From NCBI GenBank assembly GCA_014192545.1, contig BJHL01000001.1, positions 606,380 through 670,379 on the forward strand: a stretch of DNA of 64,000 nt, given 5' to 3'. This DNA comes from Phycisphaerae bacterium. GTDB taxonomy: Bacteria > Planctomycetota > Phycisphaerae > Phycisphaerales > UBA1924. Shown piece by piece: positions 17,461-24,228 of this stretch; the first letter of the stretch is position 1, and every line of letters starts with the position of its first letter. Made by a program: the position numbers and the translations under genes. Below the pieces are notes generated by a model, which did no database searches, had not been told where the DNA came from, and saw nothing but the letters and a program-made list of their open reading frames with translations.

Positions 17461-18093
17461 ATGACTGCCGCGTCACAACCATGCGTCCCCTCGCTCTCGG
17501 GGCCAAGCGTCACCCTCCGCCCCCTCACCCTCGCCGACGCCCCCGCCCTCTTCGCCATCACCCCGCCCGAAACCTTCGCGTACTTCCTCAGCGAACCGCG
17601 CTCGTGGACGCTCGACGCCTTCGCCACATGGCTGCAAAACTACGTCCTCACGCCGCAGCAAATCTCCTTCGCCGTCATCGACACACACTCGCAAACTCTC
17701 GTCGGCTCCACCAGTTTCCTCGACATCCTCCCACAACATCGCCACGCCGAAATCGGCATCACCTGGTACGCCCAATCCGCCCGCGGCACCCACGTCAACC
17801 CCGCGAGCAAATACCTCTTGCTCGACTACGCATTCACAAAAATGTTCGATAGCCGCGGCGCACTGCGCATCACCCTCAAGTGCAACGCCAAAAACGAAAC
17901 CAGCAAACGCGCCATCACCAAACTCGGCGCAACCTACGAAGGCACCCTCCGCAACCACCGCATCAAAGAAACCGCCGCTGGCGCAGCCGAAGTGCGCGAC
18001 ACCGCCTACTACAGCATCCTCCCGCAAGAATGGCCGCAAATCCGCGAAAATCTCAGCTCTCGCATCGCCAGCCTGCATCCAACAACGTCATGA
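17461..18093 (+). CDS. GNAT N-acetyltransferase, RimJ/RimL type
   Basis: A 210-residue acetyl-CoA-dependent acetyltransferase. SVTLRPLTLADAPALFAI opens the domain (about 16-33), VGSTSFLDI and HAEIGITWYAQSARGTHVN carry the acetyl-CoA loop region, and LRITLKCNAKNETSKRAITKLGATYEG is the RimJ/RimL signature around residues 138-162. These enzymes acetylate protein N-termini, antibiotics or small amines. Its stop overlaps the next GNAT start by four bases. Confidence 0.85.
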   Translation: MTAASQPCVPSLSGPSVTLRPLTLADAPALFAITPPETFAYFLSEPRSWTLDAFATWLQNYVLTPQQISFAVIDTHSQTLVGSTSFLDILPQHRHAEIGITWYAQSARGTHVNPASKYLLLDYAFTKMFDSRGALRITLKCNAKNETSKRAITKLGATYEGTLRNHRIKETAAGAAEVRDTAYYSILPQEWPQIRENLSSRIASLHPTTS

Positions 18094-18602
18094 CCTTCAC
18101 CGTCCGCCCCGCAACCACCGCCGACATCCCCGCCATCTTGCCCATGGTGCAAGCCATCTGCGACATGCACGCCGCGATGGACCCCGACCGCTACAGCTTC
18201 GTTCCGGACGTCGTCAATCGCTATGCAACCTGGCTCCCCAAACGCATCGCCGACCCGCAAAGCGTCGTGCTGATCGCTCAATCACTCTCGCAATCCGCCG
18301 ACCAGTCCGCCGAACCAAATCCAGCGCCCCACATCATCGCCTTTCTCATCGCCGAAACGCTCGACGAGATCCCCATCTACCTCACCAAGCAATTCGGCTT
18401 CATCCACGACCTCTGGGTGCAGCCCGACAATCGCAACCAAGGCATCGCCCAAGCCCTCGCGCGCGAATGCCTCACGCGCTTCCGCGCCATGAACATCACG
18501 CAAGTCCGCCTCGACACCGCCGCACAAAACGACGCCGCCCGCACCCTGTTTCAACAACTCGGCTTCCGCCCAAGCGCAACCCAACTCCTCATCACGCTCT
18601 AA
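18090..18602 (+). CDS. GNAT N-acetyltransferase
   Basis: A 170-residue GNAT protein starting MTFTVRPATTADIPAILPMV. The acetyl-CoA-binding motif is LWVQPDNRNQGIAQALARE (about 111-129), followed by VRLDTAAQNDAARTLFQQLGF. It begins on the ATGA overlap with the preceding acetyltransferase, so the two are co-translated. It is a different subfamily from its neighbour; the substrate is unknown. Confidence 0.85.
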   Translation: MTFTVRPATTADIPAILPMVQAICDMHAAMDPDRYSFVPDVVNRYATWLPKRIADPQSVVLIAQSLSQSADQSAEPNPAPHIIAFLIAETLDEIPIYLTKQFGFIHDLWVQPDNRNQGIAQALARECLTRFRAMNITQVRLDTAAQNDAARTLFQQLGFRPSATQLLITL

Positions 18603-18643
18603 CGCCCCGTCCTCCCCTCATTCGCTCATTCGCTTCTTCACCT

Positions 18644-18970
18644 TCACTTCACAAACTGAACCACCGCCACCGACTCCAGATTCACCCAATACACCTTCTC
18701 ATTCTTCCGCACCGTGATGCTCGCATCAGACACCCCGCTCAACACCCCTTCAATCTTCACCGGCACCTCATCCCGCGTGCGAAAACCATCGGTCACCTTT
18801 GTCGCACCCGCCTCTCGCATGGCTTGCACCACCAAATACACCTCACACTCCAGCCCAACGCTGTTCGCCAAGCTGCTCTGCCGCAGCGTGTCCTGCTGCA
18901 TCCCCAGCATCACCCCACTCGCCAAAGCCAACGCCACCACACCACCAATCATCCACCCACGCGTCTTCAT
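18644..18970 (-). CDS. Small exported or membrane-anchored protein, unknown function
   Basis: A 108-residue protein with an N-terminal hydrophobic segment (MIGGVVALALASGVMLG, residues 7-23) that is either a signal peptide or an anchor. The rest is a beta-rich soluble domain of about 75 residues (VPVKIEGVLSGVSDASITVRKNEKVYWVNLESV), which looks like a small SH3- or LSM-like barrel. I do not recognise the family. It converges on the GNAT gene; the 41-base gap holds two copies of CTCATTCG. Confidence 0.6.
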   Translation of the reverse strand: MKTRGWMIGGVVALALASGVMLGMQQDTLRQSSLANSVGLECEVYLVVQAMREAGATKVTDGFRTRDEVPVKIEGVLSGVSDASITVRKNEKVYWVNLESVAVVQFVK

Positions 18971-19017
18971 GTGATACCTCCGTTCAACTCACAACACAAC
19001 CGTGCCATACCCCACTA

Positions 19018-19059
19018 TTCCCCGCTCCCCGTTCTCCGTTCTCCGTTCCCCGCTCTCTA
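19018..19059 (+). repeat. Heptamer array (TTCCCCG type) in the leader of the DUF2798 gene
   Basis: TTCCCCG, CTCCCCG, TTCTCCG, TTCTCCG, TTCCCCG, CTCTCTA, then CCCTCCCCCCC and the start codon. The same unit and the same C-rich junction precede the aminotransferase gene at 41951 in the same orientation relative to translation. Confidence 0.8.
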
Positions 19060-19070
19060 CCCTCCCCCCC

Positions 19071-19304
19071 ATGCCCATGTCGCCCCGTTCCCAACACCTC
19101 CTCTTCATCACCCTCATGGTCGCCGCCATGTCCTGCGTCATCTCCCTGACGCTCACCCTCATCAAAGTCGGCTTCGACCACAGCCTGGGCTATCTCATCA
19201 ATCAATGGCTCCGCAACTGGGCCCTCGCCGCGTTAGTCGCCTGGCCCACCGCCTACATCGTCGTCCCCGCCGTCCGCAAAATCGTCACCAAACTCGCGCG
19301 CTGA
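19071..19304 (+). CDS. DUF2798-like two-helix membrane protein
   Basis: A 77-residue protein with two membrane helices (about 12-33 and 46-66). The pattern MVAAMSCVISLTLTLIKVGF then WLRNWALAALVAWPTAYIVVPAVRKIV fits the DUF2798 family of small inner-membrane proteins of unknown function. There are two possible ATGs, at 19071 and 19077. No Shine-Dalgarno sequence is visible because the leader is filled by a C-rich heptamer array. Confidence 0.7.
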   Translation: MPMSPRSQHLLFITLMVAAMSCVISLTLTLIKVGFDHSLGYLINQWLRNWALAALVAWPTAYIVVPAVRKIVTKLAR

Positions 19305-19317
19305 CTGCCTTGGGTGG

Positions 19318-19336
19318 GCCGCGATTCCATCGCGGC
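19318..19336. repeat. Palindromic intergenic repeat, family B, copy 2
   Basis: GCCGCGAT, loop TCC, ATCGCGGC: a perfect eight-pair stem between the converging DUF2798 and GT2 genes. See the copy at 13012-13030. Confidence 0.7.
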
Positions 19337-19366
19337 TCTGCTACCAAAAGCGCCCCTCCCGCTGCC

Positions 19367-20134
19367 CTACACCTTCCGCCCCAACTCCGCCCACACATAC
19401 TTGAGCAACTTCTTCCCCGTAGGCCACGCCGCAAAATGCGTATCCCCATGCGGCCTGGGCTTCTCCACACTCGGAAATTCCCCCGCCAAAAATCCCTTCC
19501 GATAGCTCCGCACCACCATCTCCAAATCCATCGACAACCCCGTCGCCAGCGGCTCAATCGCAAAAAACTTCTCGCGTCTCATCCCGCGAAATCCATGCAG
19601 CACATCCCACACAATGGGCTGCCCAGGCGTCTTGCTCCCGCGCTTCCACAACACCGCGCCAAGCAATCCCAACCCGCGCACAAACCACTTGCGAGGCCTC
19701 AGCAACTTCCCATCTTCTTCGTTGTGCCCGCCCTTCATCATCCGGCTGCCCACCGCCAGGTCATACCCCTCGCTCAACATCCGCTTGCACAACAAAACTT
19801 CCTTGGGATCAATGCTCCCCTTGGGGTGATACAGCACCATCGCATCCGTCGTGCAATGTTCGAAGCACTCGATGATCGCCGCGTTGTACCCGCGCTTCTG
19901 CTGCGCATGCACCTTGATTCCCCGCCCCTCCAAGTACGCAACCGTCCCGTCCTTGCTGCCCCCGTCCACCGCATACACCTCATCAAACTGCTCAAGCGGC
20001 AGCCCCGGCACATCCAGCTTGCACCCCTCCAGCTCGTTCCACACCAGCATGCACAGCGACACACGCAACGACTTCACGTCCGGCTTGCCCTCAATCATCG
20101 ACGTCGCCGCAACCGCAATAGCTGACATGCACAT
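19367..20134 (-). CDS. Glycosyltransferase family 2
   Basis: A 255-residue GT-A-fold transferase. The nucleotide-binding start is VSLCMLVWNELEG, followed by the conserved VDGGSKDGT (56-64), a role like VDDGSTDGT in polyprenyl-phosphate sugar transferases. The region of the usual DxD metal site reads LYHPKGSIDP, so metal binding may use the D in SID. WDVLHGFRGMRR corresponds to the acceptor loop of dolichol-phosphate mannosyltransferase-like enzymes. No membrane helices. Upstream on the same strand are a small membrane protein and a STELLO-type protein, suggesting one glycan-assembly unit. Confidence 0.85.
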   Translation of the reverse strand: MCMSAIAVAATSMIEGKPDVKSLRVSLCMLVWNELEGCKLDVPGLPLEQFDEVYAVDGGSKDGTVAYLEGRGIKVHAQQKRGYNAAIIECFEHCTTDAMVLYHPKGSIDPKEVLLCKRMLSEGYDLAVGSRMMKGGHNEEDGKLLRPRKWFVRGLGLLGAVLWKRGSKTPGQPIVWDVLHGFRGMRREKFFAIEPLATGLSMDLEMVVRSYRKGFLAGEFPSVEKPRPHGDTHFAAWPTGKKLLKYVWAELGRKV

Positions 20135-20187
20135 TCCCGTTGCTCAGGGTTCTCTTCGCGTCGCGTGACAGAAATCCAGCAACACGC

Positions 20188-20496
20188 TCACGCAACTGCT
20201 TCTTGACAAGCCGCTGCTTTCCGCGCCAGTCCTCGAACCATCATAGCAACACCCACCACAATCACCACAAACCCCGGCATGAAGTACCGCCACTCATACA
20301 TCCCCGCATGAATGAAAAACGCCCCGTAATAGCCCCATCCCAGCACAATCAGCACCATCGCCTGCGCCGCATTCTCGCGCAGCACCCGCCACCGCGCTGG
20401 CCACAACATCACACCGCACGCCCGCAAAACCCACGCAACACCCCTTGCGCCCAACTCATCTCGGTCGTCACCCTCGCTCGCTCGCCGCGTCTGCAT
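20188..20496 (-). CDS. Small membrane protein between two glycosyltransferase genes
   Basis: A 102-residue protein. The first 40 residues are polar/basic, followed by two hydrophobic segments (AQAMVLIVLGWGYYGAFFI, then YFMPGFVVIVVGVAMMVRGL). GGAGG sits 4 bases before its ATG, supporting a true gene. It resembles the C-terminal end of larger membrane glycosyltransferases, so it may be a remnant or a small helper. It probably forms an operon with the genes on both sides. Confidence 0.55.
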   Translation of the reverse strand: MQTRRASEGDDRDELGARGVAWVLRACGVMLWPARWRVLRENAAQAMVLIVLGWGYYGAFFIHAGMYEWRYFMPGFVVIVVGVAMMVRGLARKAAACQEAVA

Positions 20497-20550
20497 GCAG
20501 CCTCCATCACACGAGCATCAACCATCCCACGCCGCAGCTCTGGTGCAACC

Positions 20551-21669
20551 TCAAACCTTCACGCCCGCATCCTTCGGCTCCACCATCACACTCCCCTTCA
20601 TCCCACCCACCTTCGCCAAATCATGCAGCCACGCACCCAGCAACTCCAACTCTCGCTCCGGCAAAAAGCCCTTGCTCACCAACTCCACATAACACGCCCG
20701 CACATTCGCCGCCGTGTGCTGCTCGCCCGCTCGCAGTTGCAACGCCCCCAGCGCACTGCAAATCTTCGCATTCTGCGTATACCCGCTGATCTCATCTTCA
20801 AAATCACGCATCAAGTTGTGGTCATTGCGCAATTGCCGCACCGTCGCATCGTGAAACAACACAGGCCACCCATTCACCTGACACACGCGCTGCGCCACAA
20901 AGCTCCGCCAAATATCCGTCATCCGAAAACCGCACAACGCCGGCAAATACAACATTGCATACGCCTGCGGAAAAAACGTCGTGTTCTGGCTATTAAACGG
21001 ACACCACGCCCCATCCCCAATCGCCACGCTGTCATGCGAATCAAACACAATCGGCAGTGGCCTCACCAACCGGTAAATCGCATCCACATCCGGATTGTCA
21101 TCCGCCAACCCCTGCTGAATCGGACACGCAACGCGCTCACTCGCCATCGCGCTCACGCTCGGCACATCACCACGCACACACTCAAGCGGCAACCCTCGCG
21201 GCCAAATATCCGTCGCGCACCAGTACTTATACAAATTCACCCACCCACACCCCCGCAAAACCTTCGCGCTCTTCACCAGCGACCTTGCACCAAAGAACAC
21301 CCCCCCGCGCTCCTCATTTTCACTTTTCGCTTTTCGCTTTTCGCTTTCCGTGGGATAGTTGTCATCATCCGTCTCGACAATAAACGGCGCCCCCGCCCGA
21401 ATCGCTTCGAGATAGCCAATGTTCTTCCTCGCATAGTGCCGCGTCGGACAAATCCCCGGATACTTCATCCCGTGCGACTCACCCCAAGCTGCCTGCTCGC
21501 TCACGCTGAGGTACTCGCAGTGCGCTAGCGAAAACGTCGCCGGACTCTTCGTATCCCCCACGACAATAAACCGCCACCCCGCCGCCTTCGCGCCGCTGGC
21601 AAGCTGATTCAAGATGGAATGCGAATCCCCCGCAATCGAAGTAACAACCAATGTGGGACGCTGAGCCAT
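20551..21669 (-). CDS. STELLO/DUF288-family glycosyltransferase-like protein
   Basis: A 372-residue protein. The family is known from plant STELLO proteins, Golgi factors for cellulose assembly, and from uncharacterised bacterial and nematode members. Characteristic segments are TSIAGDSHSILNQLA (about 10-24), the acidic ETDDDN (99-104), WPRGLPLECV, CPIQQGLADDNPDVDAIYRL, CPFNSQNTTFFPQAYAMLYLP and GFRMTDIWRSFVAQR. Start: MAQRPT, three codons into the frame. Residues 107-123 (TESEKRKAKSENEERGG), directly after the acidic motif, are encoded by a heptamer array and look like an insertion. With the adjacent GT2 it probably builds a surface glycan. Confidence 0.82.
   Translation of the reverse strand: MAQRPTLVVTSIAGDSHSILNQLASGAKAAGWRFIVVGDTKSPATFSLAHCEYLSVSEQAAWGESHGMKYPGICPTRHYARKNIGYLEAIRAGAPFIVETDDDNYPTESEKRKAKSENEERGGVFFGARSLVKSAKVLRGCGWVNLYKYWCATDIWPRGLPLECVRGDVPSVSAMASERVACPIQQGLADDNPDVDAIYRLVRPLPIVFDSHDSVAIGDGAWCPFNSQNTTFFPQAYAMLYLPALCGFRMTDIWRSFVAQRVCQVNGWPVLFHDATVRQLRNDHNLMRDFEDEISGYTQNAKICSALGALQLRAGEQHTAANVRACYVELVSKGFLPERELELLGAWLHDLAKVGGMKGSVMVEPKDAGVKV
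21317..21351. repeat. Heptamer array inside the STELLO reading frame
   Basis: Five units: TTTTCAC, (TTTTCGC)3, TTTCCGT. On the coding strand it encodes Ser/Glu/Lys/Arg-rich residues beside the acidic active-site-type motif. 35 bases in five 7-base units is not a multiple of three, so each gain or loss of one unit would shift the frame. Confidence 0.85.
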
Positions 21670-21696
21670 AGCCCACACGTTACGCCATCCCTTTCC

Positions 21697-21810
21697 CCTA
21701 GTGCCCAGTGCCCAGTGCCCAGTGCCTAATGCCTAATGCCTAATGCCTAATGCCTAATGCCTAATGCCTAGTGCCTAGTGCCTAGTGCCTAGTGCCTAGT
21801 CCCTAGTGCC
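21697..21810. repeat. Sixteen-copy heptamer array (CCTAATG/CCTAGTG/CCCAGTG)
   Basis: CCTAGTG, (CCCAGTG)3, (CCTAATG)6, (CCTAGTG)4, CCTAGTC, CCTAGTG, then CC. Variants are sorted into blocks. The array fills the gap between the PilZ gene stop and the STELLO gene start on the minus strand; it ends two bases from the PilZ stop codon. Confidence 0.95.
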
Positions 21811-21812
21811 TT

Positions 21813-22253
21813 TTACGCTACAGCCCTCTGCGTCCGACACTGCAGCCCCAGCCGCCACCCCTCATCCATCTTCTCACACCGCACCACAATCCCAATCTGC
21901 CTCGGGCTCATCGCATGTTCCGGAATCACACTCACCGCCGTCCCCGGCTCAACTTCCACCGGGCTCGCAACCCCCAACCCCGTCCAGCTCGCATCCAGCA
22001 ACTCCACACGCGCCAGCGTTCCCGCGCCCTTCCCGGCTGAAAACACCGCCATCGCCCCACCCTTCACCGCGCGCCGCGGCACCTTCCGCCGCTCATGCGC
22101 CAGCTTCAACTCAGTCGTCTCACCCACCGCGTGCCCAGCCGTCTGCCACGCCGCACGCGCCGCCGCGAACTCAATCGCCGCCGGCTCGCTCATGCCACCA
22201 TCATCAAAGATGTGCCCGCCGCTATCAACGTTCTGGCTGTTCATACGCACCAT
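21813..22253 (-). CDS. PilZ-domain-like protein
   Basis: A 146-residue protein. Residues 55-140 have the PilZ outline: ERRKVPRRAVKG supplies the RxxxR c-di-GMP-binding arginines near 55-62, VELLDASWTGLGVASP replaces the usual DxSxxG motif near 85-100, and the barrel strands continue to LGLQCR. The match D-A-S-W-T-G keeps D, S and G of the second motif, so binding of c-di-GMP is plausible. GGGAG is seven bases before the ATG. The gap beyond it (22254-22469) holds no gene I can support. Confidence 0.7.
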   Translation of the reverse strand: MVRMNSQNVDSGGHIFDDGGMSEPAAIEFAAARAAWQTAGHAVGETTELKLAHERRKVPRRAVKGGAMAVFSAGKGAGTLARVELLDASWTGLGVASPVEVEPGTAVSVIPEHAMSPRQIGIVVRCEKMDEGWRLGLQCRTQRAVA

Positions 22254-22469
22254 GACAAAACTCCCAAAGCGCCGGCACGCAACGCCGACCTATCGGCTAT
22301 CGGGCCACACCCCACGCCTGTTGAGTCTTCACCACGGAATTTTTCGGACGCCTATCAAAATCGCAATCCTTGCGCACGCTCGCGATACGCGGCGCGACGA
22401 GTGCACAGAAAAAATCCCGCCATCATTCAAGTCTTCGCCCGCGTCCAACGCAATTTGTAGTATCAGTAA

Positions 22470-22904
22470 CTACCTCAGCGGCGCATAATCCACCCCACTC
22501 AACTTCCCCAGCCGCTGCCGCATCAAATCCAACAACGTCTTCTCCCGCACACTATCCCCCAGCCTCCCCACGCTCGCATTCAAATCAATCGCAATCGTCC
22601 CCGCCGCCTCGAGCTCGCGCTCGTCGCCGCTCTCGCGCGCCGTCGCCCGCACCTCCGCGCTCTCATCACGAATCCCCCGCAGCGTCCACACCCGCGTCAG
22701 CCGCCCGCGCCCATCGGCGACCGTCTCCACATGCTCCAGCGCCAATTCCACCTTGGGCGCACTCACCTCCATCGCCGCATCCAAATCGTTCCAATCCCCC
22801 AGTGCCTGCAACGTCGTCCCGCTGCTAGGCCCCCCCAGCGCCGCCCACCCCGGACCCGCACATCCGCCCATTCCAACCACCCCCAACAAAACCCCTGCAA
22901 CCAC
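22470..22904 (-). CDS. Putative lipoprotein of unknown function
   Basis: A 144-residue protein if started at the GTG at 22904, which has GAGGG nine bases upstream and a TATTCT -10-like sequence further up. The hydrophobic start VVAGVLLGVVGMGGC looks like a lipoprotein signal with Cys at about 15, though it lacks the usual Lys/Arg. A TTG at 22973 would give a longer, basic leader. The mature part is beta-rich then helical (KTLLDLMRQRLGKLSG) with no family recognised. It is divergent from phoH. Confidence 0.5.
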   Translation of the reverse strand: MVAGVLLGVVGMGGCAGPGWAALGGPSSGTTLQALGDWNDLDAAMEVSAPKVELALEHVETVADGRGRLTRVWTLRGIRDESAEVRATARESGDERELEAAGTIAIDLNASVGRLGDSVREKTLLDLMRQRLGKLSGVDYAPLR

Positions 22905-22986
22905 ACCCCAAGTCCCTCGCCCAGCCCACTTAGAATAACCGTTCGCGCGAGCCGATCCCTCGCCCTCGCGCAAACCCCGGAGATGC

Positions 22987-24174
22987 TTGTTGGAAGTCAC
23001 AGTGAAAGTCCCTTCTGGCCCTGACCGCGTCGCCGTCGTTGGTTCGTCTGACCGCAATCTCAAACTTTTGCGCGATGCCTTGGGCGTCCAAGTGTTGGCG
23101 CGCGACAGCCGCGTCGTTCTCACCGGAGCCAATCACGCCGTCAGCGCCGCCCGCCGCGTCCTCGAGACGCTCATCAACGCCGCCGAGCACGACAGCCCCC
23201 TCAGCCGCCAAGCCGTCCTCGATCTCATCGCCGAACAAACCGCCGAAGCCGCCAACGCCCGCAAAGGTTGGAAAGCTGCCCCCCGCGACGCCGCCGATCC
23301 CAACGCCGACACGCCCCAATTCGGCATCGATACCCCCGCCATGGAAGAAGAAGACTTCGACCAGTGGGAGCAGCGCCTCAACGTCTATGTAGGCGGCAAA
23401 CCCGTGCGCCCTCGCACCGCCAACCAGCTCGCCTACCTCCGCGCCATCCGCGAAAATGACCTTGTTTTTGGCCTCGGTCCCGCAGGTACCGGCAAAACCT
23501 ACCTCGCCGTCGCCGCCGCCGTTCACCTGCTCCGCTCAGGCCGCGTCAAGCGCGTGGTCCTCACGCGCCCCGCCGTCGAAGCCGGCGAGCGCCTCGGTTT
23601 CCTGCCCGGTGATCTGCGGGACAAAGTGAACCCCTACCTCCGCCCACTCTTCGACGCCCTCAACGACATGATGGACTTCGCCACCGTCCGCCGCTTCATG
23701 GAAAACGACGTCGTCGAAGTCGTCCCCCTCGCCTTCATGCGAGGCCGAACCCTCAATCACAGCGTCGTCATTCTCGACGAAGCCCAAAACAGCACCCGCG
23801 GCCAAATGCAAATGTTCCTGACCCGCATGGGCCAGGGAAGCAAAATGATCGTCACAGGCGACCCCACCCAAACCGACTTGCCCGATGCCGTCGAAAGTGG
23901 CCTGACCGACGGCGCCCGCCGCCTCGCCCGCGTTGACGGCGTCGCCTTCGTCGGCTTCGAACAACACGACGTCGTCCGCCACGAACTCGTCAAGCGCATC
24001 ATCCGCGCCTACGACGACGGCGATAACAACAAAACGGGCCCATACGGCCGCCGACAAAGCGCACGCTTCGCCGATTCCCGCCCAAATCCCGCCAATTCCA
24101 GCGAAGAAACCACCAATCCGCCCTCGCGCCCCATAGAACAGACCGGCGAGGGGTCGATGAATAAGCAAGCCTGA
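22987..24174 (+). CDS. phoH: PhoH-family P-loop NTPase
   Basis: A 395-residue protein of the PhoH/PhoH-like group, an ATPase related to RNA-helicase-type folds and often linked to RNA metabolism. An N-terminal KH-like or R3H-like region (1-70) precedes Walker A GPAGTGKT (about 163-170), VLTRPAVEAGERLGFLPGDL, Walker B VVILDEAQN (about 259-267) and TGDPTQTDLP. The tail after about 350 is low-complexity. The start is TTG, at 22987 or the next codon, with GGAG just upstream; no ATG fits the frame. As in Bacillus and many others it precedes the HD-domain c-di-AMP phosphodiesterase gene. Confidence 0.92.
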   Translation: MLEVTVKVPSGPDRVAVVGSSDRNLKLLRDALGVQVLARDSRVVLTGANHAVSAARRVLETLINAAEHDSPLSRQAVLDLIAEQTAEAANARKGWKAAPRDAADPNADTPQFGIDTPAMEEEDFDQWEQRLNVYVGGKPVRPRTANQLAYLRAIRENDLVFGLGPAGTGKTYLAVAAAVHLLRSGRVKRVVLTRPAVEAGERLGFLPGDLRDKVNPYLRPLFDALNDMMDFATVRRFMENDVVEVVPLAFMRGRTLNHSVVILDEAQNSTRGQMQMFLTRMGQGSKMIVTGDPTQTDLPDAVESGLTDGARRLARVDGVAFVGFEQHDVVRHELVKRIIRAYDDGDNNKTGPYGRRQSARFADSRPNPANSSEETTNPPSRPIEQTGEGSMNKQA

Positions 24175-24228
24175 GCATACATAAAGGACGCATCGCTTGG
24201 ACAGCCGAAGGCGGCCCCAAGCCAATCA

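Noticed and set aside
17400-17500. HicA toxin next to the HicB-like gene
   Set aside because: No frame with a HicA-like dsRBD fold was found on either side; the next gene is an acetyltransferase.
21697-21810. CRISPR array
   Set aside because: Units are 7 bases with no spacers, and no cas genes are near.
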